A DNA stretch of 64,000 nucleotides from Heterorhizobium halophytocola (GTDB lineage: Bacteria > Pseudomonadota > Alphaproteobacteria > Rhizobiales > Rhizobiaceae), in assembly GCF_017873095.1 (NCBI RefSeq), contig NZ_JAGGJU010000007.1:62001-126000 (forward strand). Direction: 5' to 3'. The position numbers and the translations under genes are program-made. The notes below the pieces were generated by a model. The model searched no databases and was not told the origin of the DNA. It worked only from the letters and a program-made list of their open reading frames with translations. This document shows positions 28,188 to 37,374 of this stretch, piece by piece. How positions within the stretch are numbered: position 1 is the first letter of the stretch; the number at the start of each line of letters is the position of its first letter.

Positions 28188-29678
28188 ATGAATGACGCCA
28201 CCCCATCGCCGTCCCGTCCGGCAGACGCCCATGCCTATCCGCAGCGTTGGGCCGCGCTTGGCATCATGATGCTTGCCAATTTCATGAACCTGCTGGATGT
28301 CACCATCGTCAATGTCGCGCTTCCCAGCCTGCAGCAGCGCCTGAAGGCCGATTCCAGCCAGATCGAATGGGTCGTTGCCGGCTATGTGCTGGTCTTCGCA
28401 CTCGGTCTCCTGCCGTTCGGCCGTCTCGGTGACCTGAAGGGCAAGAAGGAAATCTTCGTCTTCGGCGTCGGCGCCTTCACGCTCGCCTCGGCGCTCTGCG
28501 GCGCGGCGGTCAATATCGAGATGCTGGTGCTGTCCCGCTTCATCCAGGGCGCAGGCGCCGCGATCATGACGCCACAGGTGCTGGCGATCGCGCAGGTGAT
28601 GTTCCCGCCGAAGGAACGGGCGGCCGCCTTTTCGCTGTTCGGTCTGTCCGCCGGCCTCGCTTCGGTGTCGGGCCCGATCATCGGCGGCTGGCTGATCGGC
28701 CTCGACGTGCTGGGCCTCGGCTGGCGTCCGATCTTCCTGATCAACATCCCGATCGGGATGATCGCCATGGCCGGCGGCCTGGCGCTGATCCCGCATATCC
28801 CGACAAGGCCCGGCCTGCGAAACGACTTCGGCGGCATTGCGCTGGCGGCTGCCGGCACCTTCTGCATCATCTTCCCGTTGATCGAGGGACGCGGCTTCGG
28901 CTGGCCCTGGTGGTGCTTTGTCATGATCGCGGCCGCCTTCGCCTTCTTCGTCGCCTTCTATCTGTGGGAACGGCACCAACGCCGCACGGATGGGCCGCAG
29001 GTATTGCCGATCAGCCTGATGCGCAACCGAAATTACGTGATCGGCGCGGTCATGACGGCGGTCTATTTCTCCTCGCTGCCGGGCTTCTTCCTGGTCTTTG
29101 CCATGTATCTGCAGAAGGGTTTCGGGCTGACGCCGCTGCAGTCCGGGCAGACCACGGTGCCGTTCTCGCTCGGCATTCTCATCGCCTCGCTGGTCTCCGG
29201 CCGGATCGGCGCGATCGCGCCGCGGATCCGGATCGTCGTCGGCGTGCTGATGGTGGCCTGCGGCATGGTGCTGCTGCGCCAGGAGATCATGGGCTTTACC
29301 GATGCGGTCGATCGCATGGCGCTGTTACCCTGGCTCGGTCTCAGCGGCCTTGGCATGGGCATTGCCATCGCGCCGATGTTCCAGGTGGTGCTGGCAGGCG
29401 TCCCGCCGCAGGATGCCGGCTCGGGTTCGGGTGCGCTGCAGGCCTTCCAGCAGATGGGGTCCGTCTTCGGTATCGCCATCGTCAGCGAAGTCTTCTTCGG
29501 CAGCCTGCAGCGCGCGCTGGGGGAGGGTAAGGGCGAGCACCAAGCCTATGCCGACAGCCTTGCGACGGCGCTGATCTACAACTTCGTCGCCTATGCGCTG
29601 GTGCTGATCGCGGTTTCAATGCTGAGGGCGCGGCCGGGCAGCGAGACTGTCGCCGCGCCGCCCCTGCCGGTCGAATAG
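28188..29678 (+). CDS. MFS exporter of the DHA2 (EmrB/QacA) family
   Basis: 496 residues with about 14 hydrophobic segments. The DHA2 N-terminal pattern LLDVTIVNVALPSLQ, the motif LPFGRLGDLKGKKE (motif A) and GPIIGGWL (motif C) are visible. Likely a proton-driven multidrug or metabolite exporter in the inner membrane. No membrane fusion partner and no regulator are adjacent. Convergent with argB, 32 bp apart. Confidence 0.9.
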   Translation: MNDATPSPSRPADAHAYPQRWAALGIMMLANFMNLLDVTIVNVALPSLQQRLKADSSQIEWVVAGYVLVFALGLLPFGRLGDLKGKKEIFVFGVGAFTLASALCGAAVNIEMLVLSRFIQGAGAAIMTPQVLAIAQVMFPPKERAAAFSLFGLSAGLASVSGPIIGGWLIGLDVLGLGWRPIFLINIPIGMIAMAGGLALIPHIPTRPGLRNDFGGIALAAAGTFCIIFPLIEGRGFGWPWWCFVMIAAAFAFFVAFYLWERHQRRTDGPQVLPISLMRNRNYVIGAVMTAVYFSSLPGFFLVFAMYLQKGFGLTPLQSGQTTVPFSLGILIASLVSGRIGAIAPRIRIVVGVLMVACGMVLLRQEIMGFTDAVDRMALLPWLGLSGLGMGIAIAPMFQVVLAGVPPQDAGSGSGALQAFQQMGSVFGIAIVSEVFFGSLQRALGEGKGEHQAYADSLATALIYNFVAYALVLIAVSMLRARPGSETVAAPPLPVE

Positions 29679-29710
29679 GCTGAAGGAATAGAGAGCCCGA
29701 CTTCTGTGGC

Positions 29711-30598
29711 TCAGGGCACCAGAAGCGTGCCCGCACCGCCTTCGGTAAAGATCTCGAGCAACACCGAATGGGCCGTCTTGCCGTTCAGGATGACGACGCC
29801 CTGGACACCGGCCTTGATGGCGTCGATGCAGGTTTCGACCTTGGGGATCATGCCGCCGGAAATCGTGCCGTCCCTGATAAGCGCCTGGGCCTGGGCGACC
29901 GTCAATTGCTTGATCAGGTTCTTGTCCTTGTCGAGCACGCCCGGCACGTCGGTGAGGAACAACAGGCGCGTGGCGTTCAGCGCGCCGGCAATCGCGCCGG
30001 CAAAGGTGTCGGCATTGATGTTGTAGGTGGCCCCGTCGCGGCCCGGTGCCACGGGTGCGATCACCGGGATCATCTCCGACTTGGCGAGCAGGTCGAGCAG
30101 CGTGCGGTCGACCTCGACCACCTCGCCGACAAAGCCGAGATCGAGCACCCGCTCGATATTGCTGTCGGGGTCGATGATGGTCTTCTTCGCCTTTTCGGCA
30201 AAGACCATGTTGCCGTCCTTGCCGCAGAGGCCGATCGCCCATTCGCCGGTCTGGTTGATCAGCGCGACGATCTCCTTGTTGATCGAGCCGGCCAGCACCA
30301 TCTCGACGATCTCGACGGTCTTTTCGTCGGTGACGCGCAGGCCGCCCTCGAATTTCGATTCGATCCCCATCTTCGACAGCATGGCGCCGATCTGCGGGCC
30401 GCCGCCATGGACGACGATCGGATTCACGCCCGACTGCTTCAACAGCGCGATATCGGCGGCAAAGGCCTTGCCGAGATCGGCATTGCCCATGGCATGACCG
30501 CCGTATTTGACCACGATCGTCTTGTTTTCGTAGCGCTGCATGAAGGGCAGCGCCTGGGCAAGCAGTCGCGCCTGGGTTTCGCTCTCGGAAGCGGTCAT
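29711..30598 (-). CDS. argB: Acetylglutamate kinase
   Basis: 295 residues. KYGGHAMG (phosphate-binding Lys), [25 protein letters not shown] and [15 protein letters not shown] are the family motifs; N-terminal helix present, as in arginine-inhibitable hexameric forms. Second step of arginine synthesis. In many rhizobia argB directly follows engB; here the sigma cassette lies between them. Confidence 0.96.
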   Translation of the reverse strand: MTASESETQARLLAQALPFMQRYENKTIVVKYGGHAMGNADLGKAFAADIALLKQSGVNPIVVHGGGPQIGAMLSKMGIESKFEGGLRVTDEKTVEIVEMVLAGSINKEIVALINQTGEWAIGLCGKDGNMVFAEKAKKTIIDPDSNIERVLDLGFVGEVVEVDRTLLDLLAKSEMIPVIAPVAPGRDGATYNINADTFAGAIAGALNATRLLFLTDVPGVLDKDKNLIKQLTVAQAQALIRDGTISGGMIPKVETCIDAIKAGVQGVVILNGKTAHSVLLEIFTEGGAGTLLVP

Positions 30599-30924
30599 GG
30601 AGATATCCTCGTGTTGGCTCGCGGCCTTTTAGCGTAAACACGCGGAAGAGGGAATAATGCGGCGTAAAACTTCCATCGCGCCCAAGACTTTGATTTGCCA
30701 CGCCGAGCAGGTAACGCGATGTGTCAAGTGTTTATAAGGAACTGCGACAATTTGGATTGACAGCGAGGTGAAACGGTAGAAATCTAACCAGACTCAGACT
30801 GTGGGAGGCTGAGTTCGAGGAGTGAGCTTTCAGACGGCGTCATCAAGGGTCTGCGTACCGCTGAGGAGCATTGGGTACGAAGATCTCCGGCGTGGTCTGC
30901 ATGGGAGAGGAGCGCGCTGGAGGG
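30599..30924. other. Intergenic region between argB and the first anti-sigma gene
   Basis: About 325 bp with no convincing gene. A TTGACA at 30757-30762 with AAATCT 17 bp later is a weak housekeeping-type promoter candidate toward the anti-sigma gene, and ACTCAG/CTGAGT arms (30792-30797, 30809-30814) form a small dyad downstream of it. Confidence 0.35.
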
Positions 30925-31632
30925 ATGACTACACCCAATCGCAGCAAGGCAGATCGTTCACGCGACGAGGTCCTGGCGGGGGAATATGTGCTGGGCGCGC
31001 TCGACGCGCGGGCCCGGCGATCGGCAAAGGCGCGGATGCGTCGTGACAGGCAGTTCGCGGCCATGGTCGACCGCTGGGAGGAAAACCTGGCGGATTACGA
31101 CTTGACCTTGCCTGACGTGAGTCCGGCCGATTATGCGACGCCGCGGGCCCTTGCCCTGCAGCAACAGCCGCCGGTGGAGGGACGGTGGAAGGCGACCTGG
31201 AATTCGGTCAGCTTCTGGCGCGGACTGGCGACCGCATCGATCTTCGGCTTCACCACCTTTCTGGTCTTCTACCTGTCACCGGGCATCGGTCAGCAGCCGC
31301 GGCCCCTGACGGCGGAGATGACCGCGCAGACCCGGGACATGACCCTGCAGGCGCATTACGACCACCGCACGGCCATGCTGCATGTGGTTCCGGTGGCAAC
31401 GGGTCAGGCAGCCGAACGATCGCTGCAACTCTGGTTGATCGACGGGGACGCACCGCCGCGCTCGCTCGGCCTGCTTGACGGCGGTCGGGAAGCCTCGGTG
31501 CTGGTGCCGACCAGCCTGCGCAATTCGCTGCGAGCCGGCGCGACCTTTGCCGTCAGCATCGAGCCGCTTGGCGGATCGCCGAGCGGTCAGGCGACCGGTC
31601 CGCTTGTCGCCATGGGCGCTGCACACTTCTGA
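30925..31632 (+). CDS. Anti-sigma factor, RskA-like, single membrane span (first copy)
   Basis: 235 residues from ATG 30925; ATG 30901 and 30871 are alternatives, and the Shine-Dalgarno evidence does not settle this. The N-terminal cytosolic part (EVLAGEYVLGALDARARRSA, WEENLADYD) is an anti-sigma domain without the HxxxCxxC zinc motif. One membrane helix (about 105-125, SFWRGLATASIFGFTTFLVF). The extracytoplasmic C-terminus (LQLWLIDGDAPPRSLGLL, SIEPLGGSPSGQATGPLV) is the RskA domain. It is paralogous to the anti-sigma gene downstream of the sigma factor. Confidence 0.85.
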   Translation: MTTPNRSKADRSRDEVLAGEYVLGALDARARRSAKARMRRDRQFAAMVDRWEENLADYDLTLPDVSPADYATPRALALQQQPPVEGRWKATWNSVSFWRGLATASIFGFTTFLVFYLSPGIGQQPRPLTAEMTAQTRDMTLQAHYDHRTAMLHVVPVATGQAAERSLQLWLIDGDAPPRSLGLLDGGREASVLVPTSLRNSLRAGATFAVSIEPLGGSPSGQATGPLVAMGAAHF

Positions 31633-31772
31633 GCGGCCCGCATTCCGAAAGACGGCAGGGTGGCATTCGTCCATCCTGCTGATCCACTTGGCTGTGGCTA
31701 GCGTAATCCCCGGCACATGACATCACGCATCGGTCGCGGCGGATCCCGCCACGGGGAAGGAATTCAAGCGCA

Positions 31773-32312
31773 ATGTCGAGTCCCGATCTGACGGACCTGC
31801 TGGGAAGGGTGGCGCTGCGGGACCGCAATGCTTTTTCAGCCCTCTATGGCGAATCCAGCTCGAAACTTTTTGCCATCTGCCTTCGTATGCTGAGAGACAG
31901 GGGTGAGGCCGAGGACGCTCTTCAGGAGGTCTTCGTCCGCATCTGGCACAAGGCGGACAGTTTTTCCGCCGAGGGTCACAGCGCGTCCGCCTGGCTGGCG
32001 ACCGTTGCCCGCTACCACTGCATCGACCGCCTGCGGCGACGCAAGCAGGCCGCAGCCCCCCTGGAGGCTGCGGGTGAGGTCGCCGATCCCGGTCACAGCC
32101 CCGAGCAGCAGGCCGAGCTTGCCAGCGAGGGCGCGCGGATCGACCGATGCATGGAAGAACTCGAAGGCGGGCGGGCCCAGGCGGTCCGTTCAGCCTATGT
32201 CGAAGGCGCGAGCTATCAGGAGCTTGCAGAACGGTTCGATGTGCCGCTGAATACGATGCGGACCTGGCTGCGGCGCAGCCTGATGAAATTGAGAGAGTGC
32301 ATGGAAAGATGA
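31773..32312 (+). CDS. ECF-type RNA polymerase sigma factor
   Basis: 179 residues. Region 2 is at about 10-80 (DRNAFSALYGESSSKLFAIC, DALQEVFVRIWHKAD, WLATVARYHCIDRLRRRK) and region 4 at about 120-175 (YVEGASYQELAERFDVPLNT, MRTWLRRSLMKLRECME). It resembles the SigK-type sigma factors paired with RskA anti-sigma factors. The stop codon overlaps the ATG of the second anti-sigma gene (ATGA). It should be held inactive at the membrane and direct transcription of an envelope-related regulon. Confidence 0.93.
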   Translation: MSSPDLTDLLGRVALRDRNAFSALYGESSSKLFAICLRMLRDRGEAEDALQEVFVRIWHKADSFSAEGHSASAWLATVARYHCIDRLRRRKQAAAPLEAAGEVADPGHSPEQQAELASEGARIDRCMEELEGGRAQAVRSAYVEGASYQELAERFDVPLNTMRTWLRRSLMKLRECMER

Positions 32313-33022
32313 CAGCACCGGGCAATGATAGGGAAGAGGTTTTCGATGACGAGGCGCTCGCCGGCGAATATGTGCTGGGCGTGCTCGATCTCGAGGCGCG
32401 CCAAGCTGTCGAGCGACGCATGCGCGACGACCGTGTCTTCCGGGCGCTGGTAAGCGGCTGGGAGCAGAACCTCTCGGCGCTCGACGCCGCCTATATTGCC
32501 GAGACGCCGCCGGCGCGTGTCTATAATGCACTCGAAGCGCGCCTCTTTGCCGAACGGAACGCGGCGGTCGCGAAACCCGGGTCGCTGTGGAATTCGCTGG
32601 CACTCTGGCGCGGTCTTGCCTTTGCCGGCATTGCCGCCGCCGCCGTCGTGCTGGCCCTGGACCATCTCCCGCTTCCGTCGTCCGGCTCGTCCAGCCTGGT
32701 GGCGCAACTGAGCGGCAGCGACAGCGCCATAAGCCTGGTCGCCCATTATGACGGACGGACCGGGCAATTGCTGATGACCCCTGTCGCCACCGCGGCCGAG
32801 GGCCGCAAGGTGCTGGAGGTCTGGCTGATCCTCGGTGACGACGCGCCGCGCTCGCTCGGCATCCTGCCGCAATCGGGCGAGGGGCGGATCGTCATTCCCG
32901 ACAGATTGCGTCGGTCGATGGGCGAGGGGGCGATCCTTGCCGTCAGCCTGGAGCCGGATGGCGGTTCGCCGACCGGTCTTCCGACCGGTCCGGTATTGGC
33001 CGTCGGTCCGGTAAGCTCCTAA
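32309..33022 (+). CDS. Anti-sigma factor, RskA-like, single membrane span (second copy)
   Basis: 237 residues, start overlapping the sigma stop codon, so the two are translationally coupled and this is the probable cognate anti-sigma. The N-terminal domain (EALAGEYVLGVLDLEARQAV, WEQNLSALD) matches the first copy closely; membrane helix about 98-116 (ALWRGLAFAGIAAAAVVLAL); RskA-type C-terminus (LEVWLILGDDAPRSLGILP, SLEPDGGSPTGLPTGPVL). No zinc-binding cysteines. Confidence 0.92.
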   Translation: MTAPGNDREEVFDDEALAGEYVLGVLDLEARQAVERRMRDDRVFRALVSGWEQNLSALDAAYIAETPPARVYNALEARLFAERNAAVAKPGSLWNSLALWRGLAFAGIAAAAVVLALDHLPLPSSGSSSLVAQLSGSDSAISLVAHYDGRTGQLLMTPVATAAEGRKVLEVWLILGDDAPRSLGILPQSGEGRIVIPDRLRRSMGEGAILAVSLEPDGGSPTGLPTGPVLAVGPVSS

Positions 33023-33306
33023 AGCATGTCTCCCGAAAGTGCCCCCGGCTTCGGGGGCGCGGCCGCAGCAGCGCGCAAGGCAGCCGCGACCCGGCGGAAA
33101 TCTGCGCATTACACTGCAAATCCATCGCGCGCTTCGGGGTGATGCTGTCTGGGGGAAGAGAAAAGCTTTTTATATCCGTCGGATACGAGAAATATCGGCA
33201 AAGCTGAAACTTCCCCCGCAGAGCTCTCGTCTTCTCTTTCGATCCCGCAATTGGGACAGACGGCATCACCCGCCTGGTGCCGTTCAAAGAGGAAGAGGAG
33301 ATTTCA

Positions 33307-33864
33307 ATGTTCAAGACCACGCTTCGTATCGCCGCTGTCGCAGGCCTCGTGATCGCCGGTTCGGCCGCCGCTTATGCCGCCAATCCGGAAGTCGGCGGTG
33401 CGCCGATGTATGCCAACAAGAACATCATCGAGAACGCCGTCAATTCCAAGGACCACACGACCCTGGTCGCCGCCGTCAAGGCAGCCGGCCTGGTCGAGAC
33501 GCTGGAAGGCAAGGGTCCGTTCACGGTCTTCGCGCCGACCAACGAAGCCTTCGACATGCTGCCCAAGGGTACGGTCGACGATCTGCTGAAGCCGGAAAAC
33601 AAGGACAAGCTCGCCAAGATCCTGACCTGCCATGTGGTCGGCGTCGATGCCACCTCCGAGATGATCGGCAAGATGATCAAGGATGACGGCGGCATTCACC
33701 CGGTCAAGACCGTCGGTGGCTGCGTCCTGCAGGCCAAGATGGACGGCGACAAGATCACGCTGACCGACGAAAACGGCACGGTCGCCAATGTCACCATTGC
33801 CGACGTCAAGCAGTCGAACGGCGAGATTCACGTGATCGACCACGTTCTCCTGCCCAAGATGTAA
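33307..33864 (+). CDS. Exported fasciclin (FAS1)-domain protein
   Basis: 185 residues from ATG 33307, with GAGGAG about 8 bp upstream. Signal peptide 1-25 (IAAVAGLVIAGSAAAYA). One FAS1 domain: H1 motif FTVFAPTNEAFDMLPKGTV and H2-like IHVIDHVLLPKM at the C-terminus. Probably periplasmic or surface, adhesive or matrix-linked. It lies 285 bp after the sigma/anti-sigma genes on the same strand. In mycobacteria SigK/RskA controls FAS1 proteins (Mpt70/Mpt83), so it may be a target of the neighbouring sigma. Confidence 0.92.
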   Translation: MFKTTLRIAAVAGLVIAGSAAAYAANPEVGGAPMYANKNIIENAVNSKDHTTLVAAVKAAGLVETLEGKGPFTVFAPTNEAFDMLPKGTVDDLLKPENKDKLAKILTCHVVGVDATSEMIGKMIKDDGGIHPVKTVGGCVLQAKMDGDKITLTDENGTVANVTIADVKQSNGEIHVIDHVLLPKM

Positions 33865-33878
33865 GGAACGAAACGTCA

Positions 33879-33896
33879 GGCGGCTTCATAGCCGCC
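33879..33896. terminator. Short GC hairpin between convergent fasciclin and engB genes
   Basis: Arms GGCGGCT (33879-33885) and AGCCGCC (33890-33896), loop TCAT. There is no T-tract, so termination activity is uncertain. Confidence 0.4.
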
Positions 33897-33913
33897 CGCC
33901 GCTACGGGGTCGT

Positions 33914-34576
33914 TCAGCCCCCGTAGCCCACTGTCTCGGCGATCGCGTGCCTGAGTTCGTCGAGACCTTTTCCCTTTTCCGATGAGGTGGCAATGACCTC
34001 GGGAAAGGCAGCCGGACGCTTGCGAATCTTTTCCAGCGTCTCGGAGATCAGCCGGGGAACGCCGGCTTCCTTGATCTTGTCGGTCTTGGTCAGCACGATC
34101 TGGTAGGAGACCGCCGCCTTGTCGAGCAGGCTCAGCACCTCGTCGTCGTTCTTCTTGATACCGTGCCGGCTGTCGATCAGCACATAGACGCGCTTCAGTG
34201 TCGCCCGTCCCCGCAGATAATCGAAGACCAGTTTTGTCCAGGCGTCGACATGTTCCTTCGGCGCCTGCGCGTAGCCGTAGCCCGGCATGTCGACCAGCGC
34301 CATCGGCGGCAGGTTGCCTTCCTCGCCGGTATAGCCGTCCGGGACGAAATAGTTGAGTTCCTGCGTGCGGCCCGGTGTGTTGGACGTGCGCGCCAGCCCC
34401 TTGTGCCCGACCAGCGCATTGATCAGCGAGGACTTGCCGACATTCGAACGGCCGGCAAAGGCGACCTCCAGCGGCCCTTCGGGCGGCAGGAACTTCATCG
34501 CCGGAACGCCGCGGATGAAGACCCATGATTTCACGAAGAGCGGCAGCGGCGGATAGATGTCGTCGGATGAGGTCAC
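33914..34576 (-). CDS. engB: Ribosome-biogenesis GTP-binding protein EngB (YsxC/YihA)
   Basis: 220 residues. GTPase motifs: [14 protein letters not shown] (G1), [12 protein letters not shown] (G2 region), [14 protein letters not shown] (G3), LTKTDKIKE (G4). Essential in large-subunit assembly. It is preceded by the yidC terminator, so it is only partly linked to the yidC transcript. A start at the internal MKFLPPEG (about residue 27) is possible. Confidence 0.95.
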   Translation of the reverse strand: MTSSDDIYPPLPLFVKSWVFIRGVPAMKFLPPEGPLEVAFAGRSNVGKSSLINALVGHKGLARTSNTPGRTQELNYFVPDGYTGEEGNLPPMALVDMPGYGYAQAPKEHVDAWTKLVFDYLRGRATLKRVYVLIDSRHGIKKNDDEVLSLLDKAAVSYQIVLTKTDKIKEAGVPRLISETLEKIRKRPAAFPEVIATSSEKGKGLDELRHAIAETVGYGG

Positions 34577-34666
34577 GGGTGTTCTCGCTTTCTTCAGCGC
34601 AGTCGATCAGGGTTTTGGCCGGGCTTGTCAAGTCGGCGGCGTTGGCCGGCGGCAGCCACACGCCAT

Positions 34667-34697
34667 TGAAAAAGCCCGGCGCGAGGCACCGGGCTTT
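34667..34697 (-). terminator. Rho-independent terminator of yidC
   Basis: On the minus strand AAAGCCCGG pairs with CCGGGCTTT (plus arms 34671-34679 and 34689-34697) and is followed by TTTTTC. It lies between yidC and engB. Confidence 0.88.
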
Positions 34698-34708
34698 GTC
34701 GAGCGTGG

Positions 34709-36514
34709 CTATTTGCTCTGTGCCGTTCGTCGCCGGAAGAGGCCCTTCAGGTTGTCGAACAGCTCGATCTTGACGCCGTGACGCTTCATGATCACTGCCT
34801 GCTGGAGCACCGAGAGCGTGTTGTTCCAGGCCCAGTAGATGACCAGGCCGGCCGGGAAGCTTGCCAGCATGAACATGAACACCAGCGGCATCCAGTTGAA
34901 CAGCATGGCCTGGGTCGGGTCCGGCGGCGTCGGGTTCATGCGCATCTGCAGGAACATGGTGATGCCCATGATCAGCGGCCAGATGCCCAGATGCAGGAAG
35001 CCCGGAGCGTCGAACGGCAGAACGCCGAACAGATTGAGGATCGAGGTCGGATCCGGTGCCGAAAGGTCGTGGATCCAGCCGAAGAACGGGGCATGCCGCA
35101 TCTCGATGGTGATGTAGATCACCTTGTAGAGCGAGAAGAACACCGGGATCTGCAGCAGCATCGGCCAGCAGCCCGCCACAGGATTGATCTTCTCCTGCTT
35201 GTAGAGCTCCATGGTCGCCTTCTGCAGCGCCATCTTGTCGTCGCCGAATTTCTCCTTCAACTCCTGCATCTTCGGCTGCATGCGCTTCATGTTGGCCATG
35301 GAGGCATACTGCTTGGAGGCGAGCGGGAAGAATACCAGCTTGACCAGAATGGTGGTCAGCAGGATGGCCACACCGAAATTGCCGACGTGACGGTAGAAGA
35401 AGTCCATCAGCTTGAACATCGGCTTGGTCAGGAAGTAGAACCAGCCCCAGTCGATCACCAGGTCGAACTTCGGAATGTTGTAGCTCGCCTCGTATTCGTC
35501 GACGACCGGCACTTCCTTGGCGCCGGCGAAGACGAGGTTCGTCAGCGACACGTTCTTGCCGGGCTCGATCGAGACGCCGTCGTCCTTGTAGTCGGCCTGG
35601 TAGCGCGGCTGGCCGTCCTTGAAATGCGAGAAGCGGCTGTCATAGGCGATCGTCTGCGGCGGCACGATGGCGGTTGCCCAGTACTTGTCGGTAATGCCGA
35701 TCCAGCCGCCGGTCGCCTTGGCATTGTTGATCGCCTCGTCGTCGACAGACTTGTACTTCTCCTCGACCAGGCCGCCATCGCTGCCGATCACGCCGAGAAA
35801 GCCTTCGTGCAGCACATAGGTGGACGGCGCGGTCGGAATGCTGTTGCGGGTAATGCGGCCATAGGGCGCGATCGAAACGGCCTTTTCGCCGCCATTGCTG
35901 ATGCTGTCCTCGACCTTGAACATGTAGCGGTCGTCGACGGAGATCGTGCGGTTGAAGGTCAGGCCCTGATCGTTCGTGTAGGTGAGCGTAACCGGGGTCT
36001 TGTCCGTCAGCGTGTCGCCGTCCGCAACCGTCCACACAGTGTTCGGGCCCGGAACCGTGCCGCTGCCTGCGCCGCCGATATAACCGAGCTCGGTGAAGTA
36101 GCCGTCTGCGGTATCGGAGGGCGAGAACAGGGTAATGATCGGGCTCGTCTTGTCGACGGTCTCGTGATAGCCCTTGAGCTTCAGGTCGTCGAGCCGCGCG
36201 CCGGCCAGGTTGATGGAACCGCTCAGTGCTTCGGTGTCGATCTTGACGCGAGCCGACTTGGCGATCGCCTCATCGCGGCTGACCGAAGCGGCTGCCTGGC
36301 TGGTGCCCGGCATGCTGCCGGACACGGTGCCGCCGGACGTCTTGGCAGCCGTTGCGTCGGTCTTTGCCGCGGTCTGCTGCTGGGTGATTTCGGCCTGCTT
36401 CTGTGCCTCACGCTGCGCCGCGATCCGCGGGTTCATGTAGAGGAACTGCCAGCCGAGGACGATCAGCACCGACAGGGCAATCGCGATCATGTAATTGCGG
36501 TTGTTTTGCATCAT
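34709..36514 (-). CDS. yidC: Membrane protein insertase YidC
   Basis: 601 residues. TM1 at about 8-27, a Gln/Ala/Thr-rich linker, a large periplasmic beta-sandwich domain (about 75-360), then the conserved five-helix core with [57 protein letters not shown] and [20 protein letters not shown]. Inserts inner-membrane proteins alone or with Sec. Its ATG overlaps the rnpA stop codon, confirming an rpmH-rnpA-yidC operon. Confidence 0.97.
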   Translation of the reverse strand: MMQNNRNYMIAIALSVLIVLGWQFLYMNPRIAAQREAQKQAEITQQQTAAKTDATAAKTSGGTVSGSMPGTSQAAASVSRDEAIAKSARVKIDTEALSGSINLAGARLDDLKLKGYHETVDKTSPIITLFSPSDTADGYFTELGYIGGAGSGTVPGPNTVWTVADGDTLTDKTPVTLTYTNDQGLTFNRTISVDDRYMFKVEDSISNGGEKAVSIAPYGRITRNSIPTAPSTYVLHEGFLGVIGSDGGLVEEKYKSVDDEAINNAKATGGWIGITDKYWATAIVPPQTIAYDSRFSHFKDGQPRYQADYKDDGVSIEPGKNVSLTNLVFAGAKEVPVVDEYEASYNIPKFDLVIDWGWFYFLTKPMFKLMDFFYRHVGNFGVAILLTTILVKLVFFPLASKQYASMANMKRMQPKMQELKEKFGDDKMALQKATMELYKQEKINPVAGCWPMLLQIPVFFSLYKVIYITIEMRHAPFFGWIHDLSAPDPTSILNLFGVLPFDAPGFLHLGIWPLIMGITMFLQMRMNPTPPDPTQAMLFNWMPLVFMFMLASFPAGLVIYWAWNNTLSVLQQAVIMKRHGVKIELFDNLKGLFRRRTAQSK

Positions 36515-36924
36515 ACCTTCCTGGAGGTAGCGGCTTCGGGCCGCTCCTTTCGCGGTCTGGCTTTTATGCGCTCGGCCAGTTGGGCCGCGAGCGCATCGAA
36601 TGGGACACGGAGCACGTCGCGCCGGGCAACGATGACATAGTCATGGCCCGGCTGCATCGCCTCTGCGGCATGAAGGCGCACGGCCTCCTTGATCCGCCGG
36701 CGCATGCGATTGCGGGCGACGGCATTGCCATGCTTCTTGGTGACGGTGAAACCGACTCGCGGCGCCTCGTCAGGCGCGTTCCGGTCGAGCACTTCCAGCA
36801 GGAAGTTCCGGCCTCTTCTCTGCTCACCAGCACGCACGGCAAGAAACTGCGGCCGGCTCTTCAGCCGGCCGACAGTCATGTCGGATGGATCTGTGATCAC
36901 GCGCCCGGGTTTGGTCACGGGCAT
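36511..36924 (-). CDS. rnpA: Ribonuclease P protein component
   Basis: 137 residues (or 122 from the ATG at 36879). The RNR motif [15 protein letters not shown] is diagnostic, preceded by [14 protein letters not shown]. It binds the RNase P RNA in tRNA 5' maturation. It ends four bases into yidC and begins 9 bp after rpmH. Confidence 0.95.
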   Translation of the reverse strand: MPVTKPGRVITDPSDMTVGRLKSRPQFLAVRAGEQRRGRNFLLEVLDRNAPDEAPRVGFTVTKKHGNAVARNRMRRRIKEAVRLHAAEAMQPGHDYVIVARRDVLRVPFDALAAQLAERIKARPRKERPEAATSRKV

Positions 36925-36933
36925 CGCGCGATC

Positions 36934-37068
36934 TTAGGCCGAAAGCCGCTTGCGACCGCGCGAACGGCGAGCGGCGAGAACCTTGCGGCCGCCACCGGTG
37001 GCCATGCGTGCACGGAAACCGTGACGGCGCTTGCGAACAAGCTTGGAAGGCTGATATGTACGCTTCAT
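36934..37068 (-). CDS. rpmH: Large ribosomal subunit protein bL34
   Basis: 44 residues, very basic: [18 protein letters not shown] at the start and [13 protein letters not shown] at the end, exactly the L34 pattern. First gene of the rpmH-rnpA-yidC operon. A well-formed promoter lies about 120 bp upstream. Confidence 0.97.
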   Translation of the reverse strand: MKRTYQPSKLVRKRRHGFRARMATGGGRKVLAARRSRGRKRLSA

Positions 37069-37184
37069 TTATTTGATACCGCGGTGTGCGGCCCTTCTTG
37101 GATTTGCACAAAGTGCAAGAGCGTTGGATTGTCCTCGGACGTTCCTGGCCATAAATGCCAGCAATCCGGCCCGATTGAGGGCGG

Positions 37185-37213
37185 CTTATACGGATGGCAG
37201 GCCGGGAAGTCAA
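37185..37213 (-). promoter_or_regulatory. Housekeeping sigma promoter of rpmH-rnpA-yidC
   Basis: On the minus strand TTGACT (plus 37208-37213) and TATAAG (plus 37185-37190) are separated by exactly 17 bp. The leader to rpmH is about 110 nt and holds a small TTGCAC / GTGCAA hairpin (37104-37118). The rest of the 306-bp gap to the histidine kinase gene contains no other gene that I can support. Confidence 0.75.
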
Positions 37214-37374
37214 TCGCTGCGGGCCCCGCCCGTCCTTGGTTTTGACATGATCGCTGCCCAGGCCGGCATGTCATCTCGCCTGATTGGCAATGCCTGCAGG
37301 ATGGATTAATCTTGCAAGACATTGAGGGCGCTCGGCGCAATCATCAATGACAGGGACAGGAGCACAGGGACGGC

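Noticed and set aside
34778-36640. 620-codon open frame on the plus strand across yidC
   Set aside because: It is antisense to a clear yidC gene and to part of rnpA; long antisense frames are expected at this GC content, and the translation has no family features.
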